Shown here piece after piece: positions 17,097 through 26,254 of a DNA stretch of 64,000 nucleotides. The notes beneath the pieces are model-generated. The model was not told the origin of the DNA. It searched no databases and saw nothing but the letters and a program-made list of their open reading frames with translations. Location of the stretch: the NCBI GenBank assembly GCA_050694055.1, contig JBOGWX010000124.1, forward strand, positions 1 to 64,000. The letters are read 5' to 3'. How positions within the stretch are numbered: position 1 is the stretch's first letter; the number at the start of each line of letters is the position of its first letter. The DNA is from WHSV01 sp050694055. Lineage in GTDB: Bacteria > Actinomycetota > CADDZG01 > WHSQ01. A program made the translations under genes and the position numbers.

Positions 17097-17864
17097 ATGC
17101 CCTCGACCGTAACCGTGCGTTTCTACGCCGAGCTCAATGACTTCCTTGCCGCCGAGAAGAGATACCGCGCGTGCGAGTGCACCACGAGCTCTGGGCAGAC
17201 CGTCAAGGACTTGATCGAGTCCCGCGGCATCCCGCATACCGAGGTCGATCTCATCGTGGTCAATGGAGAATCGGTGGGCTTCGAGCATCGCCTTCACGAC
17301 GGAGATCGCGTGGCCGTCTACCCAGTGTTCGAGAGCGTCGACATCTCCTCCGCCCTACATCTTCGTCCCTCGCCGCTGCGCAGCACGCGGTTCATCGCCG
17401 ATGCCAATCTCGGACAACTGGCGCGCTATCTGCGGCTCTGTGGCTTCGACACCGTCTATCGCCGGGACATCGACGATGAGGAGCTGGTCGCTATCTCTGT
17501 GGGCGAGGCCCGCGTTCTGGTGACGCGCGACGTCGGAGTCCTCAAGCGTTCGTCGGTGACCCATGGCTACTACGTTCGTTCCTCCGACCCCCGGACACAG
17601 CTTCTCGAGGTCGTTCGTCGCTTCGACCTCGCCGGTAGCGTCCGGCCGTTCATGAGGTGCATGAACTGCAACGGCGAGCTCGCCGGCGTCGACAAGACGG
17701 AGGTGTTGGACGAGCTCGAGCCCGACACCCGTCGCTTCTACGACGAGTTCATGCGCTGCTTGCAATGTGGGCGGGTCTACTGGAAGGGATCACATTTCGA
17801 CAAGCTTCAGGCCCTGGCCGACGAGGCCCTGGGGGCCGGTCCGCCGCGCGCTCCGGACCAATGA
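17097..17864 (+). CDS. Mut7-C ubiquitin-like / Mut7-C RNase domain protein
   Basis: 255 residues. Residues 1-85 form the Mut7-C ubiquitin-like domain (TVRFYAELNDFLAAEKR, ending VAVYPVFESVDIS). Residues about 95-250 are the Mut7-C PIN-like RNase domain with the acidic start FIADANLGQLARYLRLCGFDT, a second acid in LVTRDVGVLK, and a zinc ribbon of two Cys pairs (MRCMNCNGEL; MRCLQCGRVYWKG). The family is annotated as putative RNases related to the C-terminus of Mut-7; bacterial function is untested. The ATG at 17097 gives the domain start. An upstream in-frame ATG at 17055 adds 14 residues and cannot be excluded. No obvious ribosome-binding site precedes either. Confidence 0.88.
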   Translation: MPSTVTVRFYAELNDFLAAEKRYRACECTTSSGQTVKDLIESRGIPHTEVDLIVVNGESVGFEHRLHDGDRVAVYPVFESVDISSALHLRPSPLRSTRFIADANLGQLARYLRLCGFDTVYRRDIDDEELVAISVGEARVLVTRDVGVLKRSSVTHGYYVRSSDPRTQLLEVVRRFDLAGSVRPFMRCMNCNGELAGVDKTEVLDELEPDTRRFYDEFMRCLQCGRVYWKGSHFDKLQALADEALGAGPPRAPDQ

Positions 17865-17903
17865 GCGTTCCGGCCGCGCAAGTTGTCCACCTTCGCCGCG
17901 GGC

Positions 17904-19739
17904 TCACCGTCTCTCGTTGAAGGCGCGTGCTATGCGGCGGGGCAACGGGTCCTCGAACAGGGCCTCCAGCGGCAGCGGCAGCGGAAAGCTCCAATTCGGC
18001 CGCTGGTCCATGGTTCCCGGCTGGTTCGGGCGCTCCTCCGCACCAAGGGCGTCCTCGAGCGTCGCCACCAGTAGGCGGCTCGGCGCGCGCGCCAGAAGCT
18101 CGTGAGTGCGAACGATCACCTCCCCGGTGGGCGCATCGTGGTCGACGCCGATCAGGTCGCGCAGCCTGTTGCGTGTTGCCAGCGTTCCCTCGACGTTCGG
18201 TTGCAGCTTCAGATCCTGTTGCATGCGCAGGTCGGACCCACTCCATAACCCGGCGATGGTCGGAAGGTCGTGGTTGGTAACCGCCGCCATTGCCAGCCGA
18301 GGGTAGTTCTCCGGTTCTCCATGCTCGAACCACAGCAGCCGGTAGCCCATGATGCGGCGTTGCTCCATCGCTTCACGCACGAACGGTTCGACCGTTCCGA
18401 GATCCTCTCCAATGATGTACGCGCCCGCTCTGTGACTCTCGAGGGCCAGGATGTTCAGCAAGTCCTCGTGGGGATAGCGCACATACGCCCCCTCGGTGGC
18501 CCCCAGTTCATGCGGGATCCAGAAGAGTCGAAAGAGCCCCATGATGTGGTCGAGACGCAGTCCGGCACCCGTCGTCATAGTCGAGCGCACGGTTTGAATG
18601 AACGCCTCGTAACCCGATGAGCGCAGTTTCCAGGGATCGAACGGTGGGACACCCCAGTCCTGCCCGAGTGAGTTGAACTCGTCGGGCGGCGCACCGACGT
18701 TGAAGCCGGGTGCGATGACATCTTGCCAGATCCACGCATCGGCTCCTTGGGGGTCGACTCCTACGGCGAGGTCGTGAACGATGTCGATCGCATCTTGCGC
18801 GCTCTGCAACTGACATTCGAGCAACCACTGCACCCACGCGTGGAATCGCAAGCGTTCGGCGTTGTCTCGTCGCCAGCGTGCCACCGCCGGCCCGTCGGGA
18901 CGCTCGAACCCGGGAGGCCAGCTAGACGCGCCGCCGCCGTGATGTTCGGCGAGAGTGACGTAGGCGGCGTAGTCCTGCAAGAGGCGTCCTCCCGCTCGCA
19001 CGTAAGCTTCGAAGTCGCCGGAGCTTGGTCTGCGCTCGTAGAGGCGCTCGAGCGCGTCCATCTTCAGGTGATAGACCGCGTCCCGGTCGATGAGCCTGCC
19101 GTCGTTGAGTGCACGACCCTGGGCGACCAGCGACTCCAGATCGATGCCGGCGTGGGCGGCGCCGGGAACGTCCTCGACGCTGAGATAAAGGGGGTTGCGC
19201 CACCGCCTGCTCGAGGGGGAGTAAGGGCTCTTCTGCTGTTCTCTGGTTGGAAGCGCGGCGTGCAGCGGGTTCACCAACAACATGCCGGCGCCGAGAGAGC
19301 GCGCCCAGCTTCCCAGCTTTCTCAGGTCCCGGAGGTCGCCGATGCCCCAGCTCTTGCCGGATCGGGCCGAGTAGAGCTGGGTTGCCCAACCCCAGGTCCG
19401 CAGCTCGTCCGGCAAGAAGCACGCGCTCGGACTGACGATCAGCGGATGGTCGCGCCCGTCGGGGTGCACGAGCGTGTGATACCCGATAGGGGTCTCCGGC
19501 GGCAGGTCGCCGTGAACCCGCAACTCTCCGCCGTCCTCGAGACGAATGGTCACGTCGTCACCGAGGCGAACCGGATCTTCGTTGCTCACGACCCAGGCGG
19601 TCGGGCCCGGGGGATGCTCCTCGCTCGCGCCCAACGCTTGGAGCAACGCGTCGACAACTTGGGGAGAAGGCTTGCGCCACTCACCGCGATAGTCGTGATA
19701 TCCGGCGTCGATTCCCCAGGCGCGCGGGTCGGGCTTCAC
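17904..19739 (-). CDS. malQ: 4-alpha-glucanotransferase (amylomaltase)
   Basis: 611 residues, GH77. The first 90 residues are the actinobacterial/enterobacterial MalQ N-terminal extension (WGIDAGYHDYRGEW). The catalytic domain shows LYSARSGKSWGIGDLRDL, the nucleophile region GAGLRLDHIMGLFRLFWIP with its Asp, and the acid/base region IIGEDLGTVEPF with its Glu. It transfers maltodextrin segments in glycogen/maltose metabolism and could work with GlgC at 44802-46037. The GTG start at 19739 follows a TAGGTT hexamer by 7 nt, indicating a leaderless message. Confidence 0.95.
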   Translation of the reverse strand: MKPDPRAWGIDAGYHDYRGEWRKPSPQVVDALLQALGASEEHPPGPTAWVVSNEDPVRLGDDVTIRLEDGGELRVHGDLPPETPIGYHTLVHPDGRDHPLIVSPSACFLPDELRTWGWATQLYSARSGKSWGIGDLRDLRKLGSWARSLGAGMLLVNPLHAALPTREQQKSPYSPSSRRWRNPLYLSVEDVPGAAHAGIDLESLVAQGRALNDGRLIDRDAVYHLKMDALERLYERRPSSGDFEAYVRAGGRLLQDYAAYVTLAEHHGGGASSWPPGFERPDGPAVARWRRDNAERLRFHAWVQWLLECQLQSAQDAIDIVHDLAVGVDPQGADAWIWQDVIAPGFNVGAPPDEFNSLGQDWGVPPFDPWKLRSSGYEAFIQTVRSTMTTGAGLRLDHIMGLFRLFWIPHELGATEGAYVRYPHEDLLNILALESHRAGAYIIGEDLGTVEPFVREAMEQRRIMGYRLLWFEHGEPENYPRLAMAAVTNHDLPTIAGLWSGSDLRMQQDLKLQPNVEGTLATRNRLRDLIGVDHDAPTGEVIVRTHELLARAPSRLLVATLEDALGAEERPNQPGTMDQRPNWSFPLPLPLEALFEDPLPRRIARAFNERR

Positions 19740-19746
19740 CGGCTCG

Positions 19747-19752
19747 AACCTA
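19747..19752 (-). promoter_or_regulatory. leaderless -10 hexamer of malQ
   Basis: On the minus strand TAGGTT precedes the malQ GTG by exactly 7 nt. No Shine-Dalgarno is present between them. Confidence 0.55.
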
Positions 19753-19824
19753 CTTCTCAGAGCAGCTCCTTGAGTTGGTCGGGCCGTGCACCTCTGCTCA
19801 CGTGACGAAGTTGCTACTCAGGTG

Positions 19825-19859
19825 TGTGACGCCCACACTGCGTGGGCAAGCACGTCACA
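19825..19859 (+). promoter_or_regulatory. nested inverted repeat abutting the aldo/keto reductase start
   Basis: An inner stem GCCCAC (19831-19836) / GTGGGC (19842-19847) sits inside an outer inverted repeat TGTGACG (19825-19831) / CGTCACA (19853-19859). The final A is the first base of the ATG. As RNA it could sequester the start codon; as DNA it could be an operator. Confidence 0.45.
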
Positions 19860-20656
19860 TGGAGACCAGAGACTTCGGCGATACCGGACTGACGGTACCC
19901 GTGATCGGCCTCGGCACCTCGCGCACCTTCGATGTCGACGACGACCGGCAGGACATGGTCGACGAGATTGTCGCGCTGCACTTCGAGTCGGGGACCCGGC
20001 TCGTCGACACCTCGCCGATGTACGGGAGATCGGAGCGAGTTGTCGCTCAGGCGATCGAACCACGCCGAGAGGAGACCACCCTCGCCACGAAGATCTGGAC
20101 CGACTCGATCGATGAGGGACGCGCCCAGTTCGATGCTCAGCTGCGCTACTACGGGGGCCGGGTCGATATCGAGCAAGTGCACAATCTCGTGCTGACCGAC
20201 GGGCATCTGGAGTGGATGGGGCGAGAGAAGGAGGCCGGCCGCATCGGGGTCATCGGCGCCACCCACTACCGTTCCGCCGCCTTCGGCGAGCTCGAGAAGC
20301 TGATGCGCTCGGGACGCATCCAGTGCATCCAGGTTCCCTACAACCCGTCCGAGAGGGAGGTCGAGGATCGCATCCTTCCGCTCGCCGATGAGCTCGGGCT
20401 CGGGGTCATAGCCATGCGCCCCTTCGGTAACGGCTCCTTGATGCAGAACCCGCCGGATCAGAGTGAGCTCGATGCGATCGGAGTGTCGAGCTGGGGCGAG
20501 GCCTTGCTCAAGTGGTGTCTGTCCGACCGGCGTATCCACGTGGCCATCCCCGCGACCTCGAAGAGTCGAAACGCTCGGTCGAACGTGGCGGCGGGAAACG
20601 GTGGGTGGATGGATGGGGATGCACGTAGCCGAGTGGCCGAGCTGGCAGGCTTCTGA
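19859..20656 (+). CDS. aldo/keto reductase family oxidoreductase
   Basis: 265 residues. Opening strand: FGDTGLTVPVIGLGT. The AKR tetrad residues are visible: Asp and Tyr in RLVDTSPMYGRSE and Lys in TLATKIW, with a histidine in IEQVHN. The C-terminal NADPH-binding segment (AIPATSKSRNARSNV) is present. It is somewhat shorter than typical AKRs (about 290-330), with a compact middle. Substrate unknown. The start is METRDFG, placed directly behind a nested inverted repeat. It is divergent from malQ by about 120 bp and convergent with the PLP decarboxylase, with a gap of 8 bp. Confidence 0.88.
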   Translation: METRDFGDTGLTVPVIGLGTSRTFDVDDDRQDMVDEIVALHFESGTRLVDTSPMYGRSERVVAQAIEPRREETTLATKIWTDSIDEGRAQFDAQLRYYGGRVDIEQVHNLVLTDGHLEWMGREKEAGRIGVIGATHYRSAAFGELEKLMRSGRIQCIQVPYNPSEREVEDRILPLADELGLGVIAMRPFGNGSLMQNPPDQSELDAIGVSSWGEALLKWCLSDRRIHVAIPATSKSRNARSNVAAGNGGWMDGDARSRVAELAGF

Positions 20657-20664
20657 GCTTCCCC

Positions 20665-22101
20665 TCAAGCCCCTCCGATCTCGGCCCCCAGCTCGCGGAC
20701 CACATCGATGAGGAGGTCCACGTCGGCAGCAGTCGTCCGGTAGTTAACGATCGCGGGCCGAAAGGCAACCTTGCCCTCGAACCTCGTCGTACCGAAGTAA
20801 ACCCGGCCGTCGTCAAGGATCGCATCACTCAGCCTGAGGTTGATGTCGTCGAGCTCGTCCTCGTCGGCACTCCACGGACGGTAGCGGAAGCACACGATGT
20901 TCAACTTCACCTCGGCCAGCAGCTCGAGGTCGTCGGCGGCGTCGACGCGCTCGGCGATTCGTCGAGAGAGTGACAGATGCCGCTCGACCATGTCGCGATA
21001 GCCACTGCGTCCGTAGGCGCGCAGGGTCGCCCAGACCGCCAGCGCTCTCGCCTTACGGGAACTCTCGGGTCCGAGCATCGCGTAGTTCGGCTGGGACTCG
21101 CCCCCTCCGACGTAGTAGGCCGCGCTGGTGCCGAAGACGCCACGCATTAGCGACGCATCCCGTACGAACGCGAAACCGCAATCGTGGGGAACGTTCAGCC
21201 ACTTGTGGCCGTCGGCGATGACGGAGTGGGCTCCCTCGATGCCTTCGGTGAGCGATCGTGTCTCCGGCGCGAGCCGAGAGAACAAGCCGAAGGCCCCGTC
21301 GACGTGGATCCAGGCATTGTGGCGCGTGCCGATCTCGATCATCTGCGGGATGGGGTCGAAGTCACCCGCGTTGACCTCTCCCGCGTTGGCGATCACCAGT
21401 GATGGTGCGCCCTCGAGAGACGCCAGCTTGCTCTCGAATGCCTCGAGATCGAGCCGGCCTCTGGCGTCGCGGGTAACGAGGTGGATCTGATTCCGGCCGA
21501 CGCCGAGCATTCCCAGCGCCTTGGTCGACGACGCATGGATGTAACCGCTCGAGAAGACGGGCATGGGCTCGAGTCCGCCGAGGCCCTCTTCGTCGGTGTC
21601 GACACCGTGCTCGAGGCCCCACCACCGGCGACCGCAGGCGAGGCCGGCGAAGTTGGCCATGGTCGCGCCCGTCACCAGCACGCCGCCCCACTCTGCGGGA
21701 AGCTCGAAGAGTTCCTTCAACCAGTCGATCGCGATCTGTTCGAGCTCAGCCCCGAAGGGAGAGGCGGCCCACAGTCCGACGTTCTGATCGAGCGCCGCGG
21801 TAAGCCATTCGGCACCGAGCCCCGCGGGAGTCACTCCCCCTACGACGAAGTGGAAGAAGCGGGGGCCGGCGGACCGAATGGCTCCCGCCCGACCGGCCGA
21901 CGCCAGCTCGGCCAGCGCCGTCAGCGCGCCGTCCCCGTCTGAGGGAAGAGGTCCCCGGAGCGACTTGGCGGCCGTTTCGGCCTCGGGCGTACGCACGTTC
22001 GAGTCCGGCAGGGCCGCGAGGTACTCCCCGGCCTTTTCGTGCACGAAGCTCAGGACCTCGTCGAGGTCGGCGAGGTCGTCGCGTGGGTGATGGGGGCCCA
22101 T
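20665..22101 (-). CDS. PLP-dependent group II decarboxylase (aromatic/aspartate type)
   Basis: 478 residues. The PLP Lys lies in VIADGHKWLNVPHDCG, preceded by HVDGAFG with the cofactor-binding Asp. GGVLVTGATMANFAGLACGR supplies phosphate-binding residues. This is the pyridoxal-dependent decarboxylase family that includes aromatic-L-amino-acid, aspartate and glutamate decarboxylases; the substrate cannot be assigned. The start MGPHHPRDDL is chosen over an extension of 26 residues because a hexamer CATAGT (minus strand, 22108-22113) lies 6 nt upstream, similar to the leaderless promoters elsewhere. It is divergent from the amidohydrolase at 22211. Confidence 0.9.
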   Translation of the reverse strand: MGPHHPRDDLADLDEVLSFVHEKAGEYLAALPDSNVRTPEAETAAKSLRGPLPSDGDGALTALAELASAGRAGAIRSAGPRFFHFVVGGVTPAGLGAEWLTAALDQNVGLWAASPFGAELEQIAIDWLKELFELPAEWGGVLVTGATMANFAGLACGRRWWGLEHGVDTDEEGLGGLEPMPVFSSGYIHASSTKALGMLGVGRNQIHLVTRDARGRLDLEAFESKLASLEGAPSLVIANAGEVNAGDFDPIPQMIEIGTRHNAWIHVDGAFGLFSRLAPETRSLTEGIEGAHSVIADGHKWLNVPHDCGFAFVRDASLMRGVFGTSAAYYVGGGESQPNYAMLGPESSRKARALAVWATLRAYGRSGYRDMVERHLSLSRRIAERVDAADDLELLAEVKLNIVCFRYRPWSADEDELDDINLRLSDAILDDGRVYFGTTRFEGKVAFRPAIVNYRTTAADVDLLIDVVRELGAEIGGA

Positions 22102-22142
22102 GGGGCCACTATGACGCAGATTTGGCGCTTCTACGAAGGACA

Positions 22143-22152
22143 CCCCTAGGGG
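22143..22152. promoter_or_regulatory. CCCCTAGGGG palindrome between divergent genes
   Basis: A perfect 10-bp palindrome lies between the decarboxylase and amidohydrolase genes, roughly 40 bp upstream of one start and 60 bp of the other. It may be a shared operator; a chance occurrence cannot be excluded. Confidence 0.25.
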
Positions 22153-22210
22153 GAGCATCCGAACCGTCGCGGTGACCATGGCCCTGCACTATTGCTGCAT
22201 AGTTGCCGGC

Positions 22211-23437
22211 ATGGAGATCAATGCAGATCGTCTGTGGGACTTGCTGGCGGAGGTGAACCGGTTCGGCGCCCTCGAATCAGGAGGGGTCGAGCGGCTGGCG
22301 TGGACCGAGCCCGAGGTGGCGGCGCGCGGGTGGCTGGCCGATCGCTGTGAGGCCGAGGGCTTCGAGGTCGACTACGACGAGGCCGGAAACGTATGGGCCT
22401 TTGCGGGCAGTCGCCCCGCCGTCATGCTCGGTTCGCACCTCGACACGGTCCCGAACGGGGGCCGCTTCGACGGAGCGCTGGGAATCGTCTCTGCGCTGGA
22501 GGCTCTTCTGTCCGCGCGCGCGACCGGAGTCCCCGGATGGGAACGGCTGGGGTTGCTGTGTTTCACCGACGAGGAGGGGGTGCGTTTCGGTCTCGGCATG
22601 ACCGGGAGCCGAGCCCTGTCGGGGGACCTCGAGGCACACGAGCTACGCGCGGCGGTCACGGCGGACGGGACGGGACTGGCCGAAGTGCTCGAGCGAGCCG
22701 GTTTCGACGGCGATCGCATCGGTGCCGCCGCGGCGCGCCGCTCCGACGTGAACGCCTACCTCGAGGTGCACGTAGAGCAAGGTCGGCGTCTCGAACGCGC
22801 CGGCCGTCCCGTCGGTATCGTCACCGGCATCGTGGGCCTCAGCCACTGGCGAGTCGAGGTCATGGGTGAGGCCAACCACGCCGGAACGACGCTGCCGGAC
22901 GACCGGGGCGATGCATTCATCCCGATCGCCGGCGCGGCTCTCGAAGCGCAACGAGTCATGCAAGAGATCGACGGAGTGGTGGCGACCGTGGGCGAGGCCG
23001 AGGTGATCGACGGGGCCACCAACATCGTGCCCGGCCACACGCGAGCCACCCTCGACGTGCGAAGCCTCGACGAGCAGCTCATCGATCAGGCCAACGAGCG
23101 AATCATCGCCGCGGCTCGAGGCGAGGCGGAGCGTAATCGTTGTGAGCTCACCGTGCGGGAGACCAAGAGGTTGCACCCCGCGCCGATGGCAGCCGAGGTG
23201 CTCGCGGCCATGCGCGTGGCGGCAGGCGACCTCACCACGGACGTACCCGAGATGCCGAGTATGGCCGGCCACGACGCCATGACCCTCACGAAGGCCGGGC
23301 TTAGCTGCGGGATGGTTTTCGTGCGATCGGAGGGGGGTATCTCGCATTCCCCGAGGGAGAGCTCGTCGAGGAAGGATTGCGTTCTCGGGGCGAGGCTGCT
23401 GGCCGGCGCCGCCCTCCAACTTGCGACGAGGGCCTAA
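22211..23437 (+). CDS. M20-family amidohydrolase (allantoate / N-carbamoyl-amino-acid hydrolase type)
   Basis: 408 residues. Metal-binding motifs are visible: His and Asp in LGSHLDTVPNGGRFDGALG, the double Glu in CFTDEEGVRFG, the His in HVEQGRRLE and the late His in MAGHDAM. Residues about 200-320 form the dimerisation insert. The family hydrolyses C-N bonds in allantoate, N-carbamoyl-beta-alanine or N-carbamoyl-L-amino acids; which one is not decidable. The start MEINADRLW follows the hexamer CATAGT (22198-22203) by 7 nt. No other purine-catabolism gene is adjacent. Confidence 0.9.
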   Translation: MEINADRLWDLLAEVNRFGALESGGVERLAWTEPEVAARGWLADRCEAEGFEVDYDEAGNVWAFAGSRPAVMLGSHLDTVPNGGRFDGALGIVSALEALLSARATGVPGWERLGLLCFTDEEGVRFGLGMTGSRALSGDLEAHELRAAVTADGTGLAEVLERAGFDGDRIGAAAARRSDVNAYLEVHVEQGRRLERAGRPVGIVTGIVGLSHWRVEVMGEANHAGTTLPDDRGDAFIPIAGAALEAQRVMQEIDGVVATVGEAEVIDGATNIVPGHTRATLDVRSLDEQLIDQANERIIAAARGEAERNRCELTVRETKRLHPAPMAAEVLAAMRVAAGDLTTDVPEMPSMAGHDAMTLTKAGLSCGMVFVRSEGGISHSPRESSSRKDCVLGARLLAGAALQLATRA

Positions 23438-23485
23438 CCTTTCGGGATCTTTGGAGATACGCACAATTGGGGGGCAGAGGCAACA

Positions 23486-24766
23486 ATGTCATCGCGCAGG
23501 GTTCGTAACAGCTTGATAGGTGCCGGAGTGGCGGTCACCGCCGCCTACGTCTTCGAGGCGCTCCAGTACAAGAGGACTGCAGCCATCGGTTTCGAGCTCC
23601 AGAACACCCCCTCGGTCGAGGATCCTGGGTTCTGCCGTCTCCTCGAGTCACTGGCCGGTTCGCCGGTCCGAGAGGGCAACAAGATCGAGGTTCTCCGGAA
23701 CGGTCACGAGATCTTCCCTGCCATGCTCGATGCGATCAAGTCCGCCGAGCGCACCATCGACTTCGCCACGTTTGTCTACTGGCGCGGCGACATTGCACCG
23801 GAGTTCGCGGATGCGCTCGCAGAACGCGCCCGCGCCGGTATCGAGGTCAACGTCCTTCTCGACGCGATGGGAGCGGCGAAGATGGAGAAGCCGCTGTTCG
23901 AGAAGCTGCGAGGCGCCGGGGCTAACGTTGAGTGGTTCAGACCTCCGCACTGGTACTCGATCCACAAGCTGAACAACCGGACCCATCGCAAGATCCTGGT
24001 GGTCGACGGGCGAGTCGGCTTCACGGGTGGGGTTGGAATCGCGGAGGAGTGGACCGGCAACTGCGAGACGCCCGGGAACTGGCGGGACACGCATCTTCGT
24101 CTCGAGGGACCTTCGGTCCGCGACCTAGTCGGTGGCTTCCAGGAGAACTGGGCAGAGGCGACGCGCCTGATTCTCACCGACGGTCATTTGGACCATGTCC
24201 CGAGTATCGACGACGGCGCCCGCGCTCAGATTCTGCGAAGTTCCGCCGGCAAGGGCAGCACCAACGCCGAGGAACTGTTCTATGCGGCGATCGCATGCGC
24301 GCGTCGCACGCTATGGATCACGACCGCTTACTTCGCCCCACGTCGCGCCTTCGTGCTGGCTCTGGCCGATGCGGTCTCTCGGGGTGTCGACGTCCGCTTA
24401 CTCGTCAATGGACCTCACACAGACAAGGAGCCCGTGCGCCAGGCGGGCAGAAGCTCGTACGACGGACTGCTCGAGGGCGGAGTGCAGATCTACGAGTACC
24501 AGCGCACCATGCTGCACGCCAAGACACTGGTCGTCGATGGCGCCTGGTCGACCGTCGGATCCATCAACTTCGACAATCGCTCCTTCTCGCTAAACGACGA
24601 ACTGAACCTCTCGGTGTGGGATGAGCCTGTGGCGCGCACCCTCGAAGAGCATTTCAAGCTCGACCTCGAGGATGCCCGCCGACTCACTCTCGACGAGTGG
24701 CGCTCGCGACCCGCCGCAGCGGTCGTCAAAGAGAGGGCGAGCGCGCTGCTCCGGCGCGAGCTCTAG
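23486..24766 (+). CDS. cardiolipin synthase-like phospholipase D family protein
   Basis: 426 residues. Two HKD motifs define the PLD fold: HRKILVVDGRVGFTGG at about residues 168-183 and HAKTLVVDGAWSTVGS at about 345-360. A single N-terminal membrane segment (LIGAGVAVTAAYVFEALQY) anchors it. The layout fits bacterial cardiolipin synthases (ClsA/ClsB type), which condense phosphatidyl groups onto phosphatidylglycerol. The ATG is preceded by GAGGCAAC. It is monocistronic and converges on a small hypothetical gene. Confidence 0.9.
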   Translation: MSSRRVRNSLIGAGVAVTAAYVFEALQYKRTAAIGFELQNTPSVEDPGFCRLLESLAGSPVREGNKIEVLRNGHEIFPAMLDAIKSAERTIDFATFVYWRGDIAPEFADALAERARAGIEVNVLLDAMGAAKMEKPLFEKLRGAGANVEWFRPPHWYSIHKLNNRTHRKILVVDGRVGFTGGVGIAEEWTGNCETPGNWRDTHLRLEGPSVRDLVGGFQENWAEATRLILTDGHLDHVPSIDDGARAQILRSSAGKGSTNAEELFYAAIACARRTLWITTAYFAPRRAFVLALADAVSRGVDVRLLVNGPHTDKEPVRQAGRSSYDGLLEGGVQIYEYQRTMLHAKTLVVDGAWSTVGSINFDNRSFSLNDELNLSVWDEPVARTLEEHFKLDLEDARRLTLDEWRSRPAAAVVKERASALLRREL

Positions 24767-24775
24767 CCGAGACCA

Positions 24776-25261
24776 TCAACTCGACTGGAGCGCGGTCGCA
24801 GCGGCGGCCAGCCGGTGCACCTCGATGCCCTCGAGCTGCTGCTGGGCCCGGGCGACCAGCGCATCGAAATCTATCGACTCGAGGCGAGGATCGCGTGTCT
24901 CGCGCAGGCACTGCCACAGTGAGAGCTTGGCGGCCACGCCCGAGGTCAAGCCTTCGAGCTCGACGAGCCGTGATAGGGGCGAGTAGGACGTCAACTCGCC
25001 GTTGAGCTTGAGACGGCCCAGCTTCTCGCCCATCCAGGCGGCGCCCAGCTTCCAGCTGCCGGTCGAACCGCCGACCAACTGGATGATCCGCTTAAGGGTC
25101 TCGCGGTCCTCCTCGATCTCGGGAATCGCCTCCGACCTCAGGAAGTGAGCGACGTCGCTGCCCTCGTTACTGCCCGCACAACGCCTGGCGAGCTCGATGC
25201 CGACCACCGAGCCCGCAAGATGGTCGGTCAGGTAGATGTGCAGGTACTTGTCGTTGTTCAT
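24776..25261 (-). CDS. hypothetical protein, predicted helical bundle
   Basis: 161 residues, soluble. It is rich in alpha-helix-forming residues, with HIYLTDHLAGSVVGIELARR followed by ARRCAGSNEGSDVAHFLRS and a conserved-looking KLSLWQCLRE segment. The spacing of acidic and His residues (YLTDHLAG; EIEEDRETL) recalls ferritin-like four-helix proteins, but no metal-site pattern is convincing. Start MNNDKYLH has TGAGGAC upstream; an in-frame ATG six codons earlier is an alternative. It is divergent from the cupredoxin gene. No function is assigned. Confidence 0.75.
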   Translation of the reverse strand: MNNDKYLHIYLTDHLAGSVVGIELARRCAGSNEGSDVAHFLRSEAIPEIEEDRETLKRIIQLVGGSTGSWKLGAAWMGEKLGRLKLNGELTSYSPLSRLVELEGLTSGVAAKLSLWQCLRETRDPRLESIDFDALVARAQQQLEGIEVHRLAAAATALQSS

Positions 25262-25414
25262 GTCCTCAGGCCTACCCATTTGCGACTCGAATCTTCCCCA
25301 AGAATCCTTTGACGGGCACGGGCGGTGCCTCTCGTAACGATTTCAGGACGCCGGCCCGCTTCTATGGGGCCTTACAAGGACCACGTTGGGTGCAACAGCC
25401 CGAAGGAGGCGTCG

Positions 25415-26164
25415 ATGAGGACCAGGGAGAAGCAAGTCACACGCAACGCGCCGGCGAGCACCAGCGGCATCGATTGGCGAATCCTGTCGGTTTGGTCCGG
25501 TATGGCCACCGCTGCAGCCCTGCTGGTGTTCATTGCGATCATCGGTGAGATCATTCCGCCTCTGGTCATCTTCGCCGTTCTCTACGGAGTGGCCGTGTTG
25601 CTCGTTCGTCGAGGCGGCAGGCCCGGGTTGATCATGACCGGAGTCCTTTCGCTGCTGCTGCTCGCGTCGAACGCTCCGTTCATCGTGCCTGCTTTGTCCG
25701 TACCGGCCTCGACCGTCGACTTCGTTATGACCGGTCTGATCGTGGTCCTTGCGGTCACCAACCTCGTGTCGGCGATCGCGGCGCTGCGCGCCTCGAGTAC
25801 CGGAGCGCGAGCAGGTCTCGCGGGCCGGGCGGCGCTCGCGATGATGCTTCTGGTCGTGGCCGTCGCGGTGGTCGGAAGGCTCACTTACGACTCGCCGCCG
25901 GCACAGGGCGGAGACGTCGAGCTCACGACCCAGGACATCGAGTTCTCCGCGGAGGTCATCGAGGCGGAGGGTGGCGAGGTGTCGGTCTTCGTCGACAACA
26001 AGGACTCGACCCTTCACACCTTCACCGTCGAGGACCTCGATGTCGACTTGCAGGTGCCCGGTGGATCGACGGCGCGCGTGACCTTCGAGGCTTCCGCCGG
26101 GAGCTACCAGTTCATCTGCAGGCCGCACCCCGACCTCATGAAGGGAATCCTCGAGGTCAACTAA
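25415..26164 (+). CDS. polytopic membrane protein with C-terminal cupredoxin domain
   Basis: 249 residues. A short cytoplasmic N-terminus precedes four or five membrane helices (residues about 25-155). A cupredoxin domain (about 165-249) then faces the outside. Type-1 copper ligands are visible: His201 (TLHTF), Cys235, His238 and Met242 in the pattern C-X2-H-X3-M. It may carry electrons or copper at the membrane surface. The Shine-Dalgarno AAGGAGG is 6 nt before the ATG, which decides the start. The long membrane part is unusual, since most small cupredoxins have a signal peptide only. Confidence 0.87.
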   Translation: MRTREKQVTRNAPASTSGIDWRILSVWSGMATAAALLVFIAIIGEIIPPLVIFAVLYGVAVLLVRRGGRPGLIMTGVLSLLLLASNAPFIVPALSVPASTVDFVMTGLIVVLAVTNLVSAIAALRASSTGARAGLAGRAALAMMLLVVAVAVVGRLTYDSPPAQGGDVELTTQDIEFSAEVIEAEGGEVSVFVDNKDSTLHTFTVEDLDVDLQVPGGSTARVTFEASAGSYQFICRPHPDLMKGILEVN

Positions 26165-26254
26165 GCCTGGGTCCACCGACAGCCGCCAGATTGACCACCG
26201 CGCCACCCGACTTTTCGTCTCGTCACTCATCGCGATCCGGCCAAGTGCTCGGGG

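Noticed and set aside
22143..22152. CCCCTAGGGG as a firm operator
   Set aside because: A 10-bp palindrome occurs by chance in GC-rich DNA, and no second copy or matching regulator was noticed. It is listed only as a low-confidence site.
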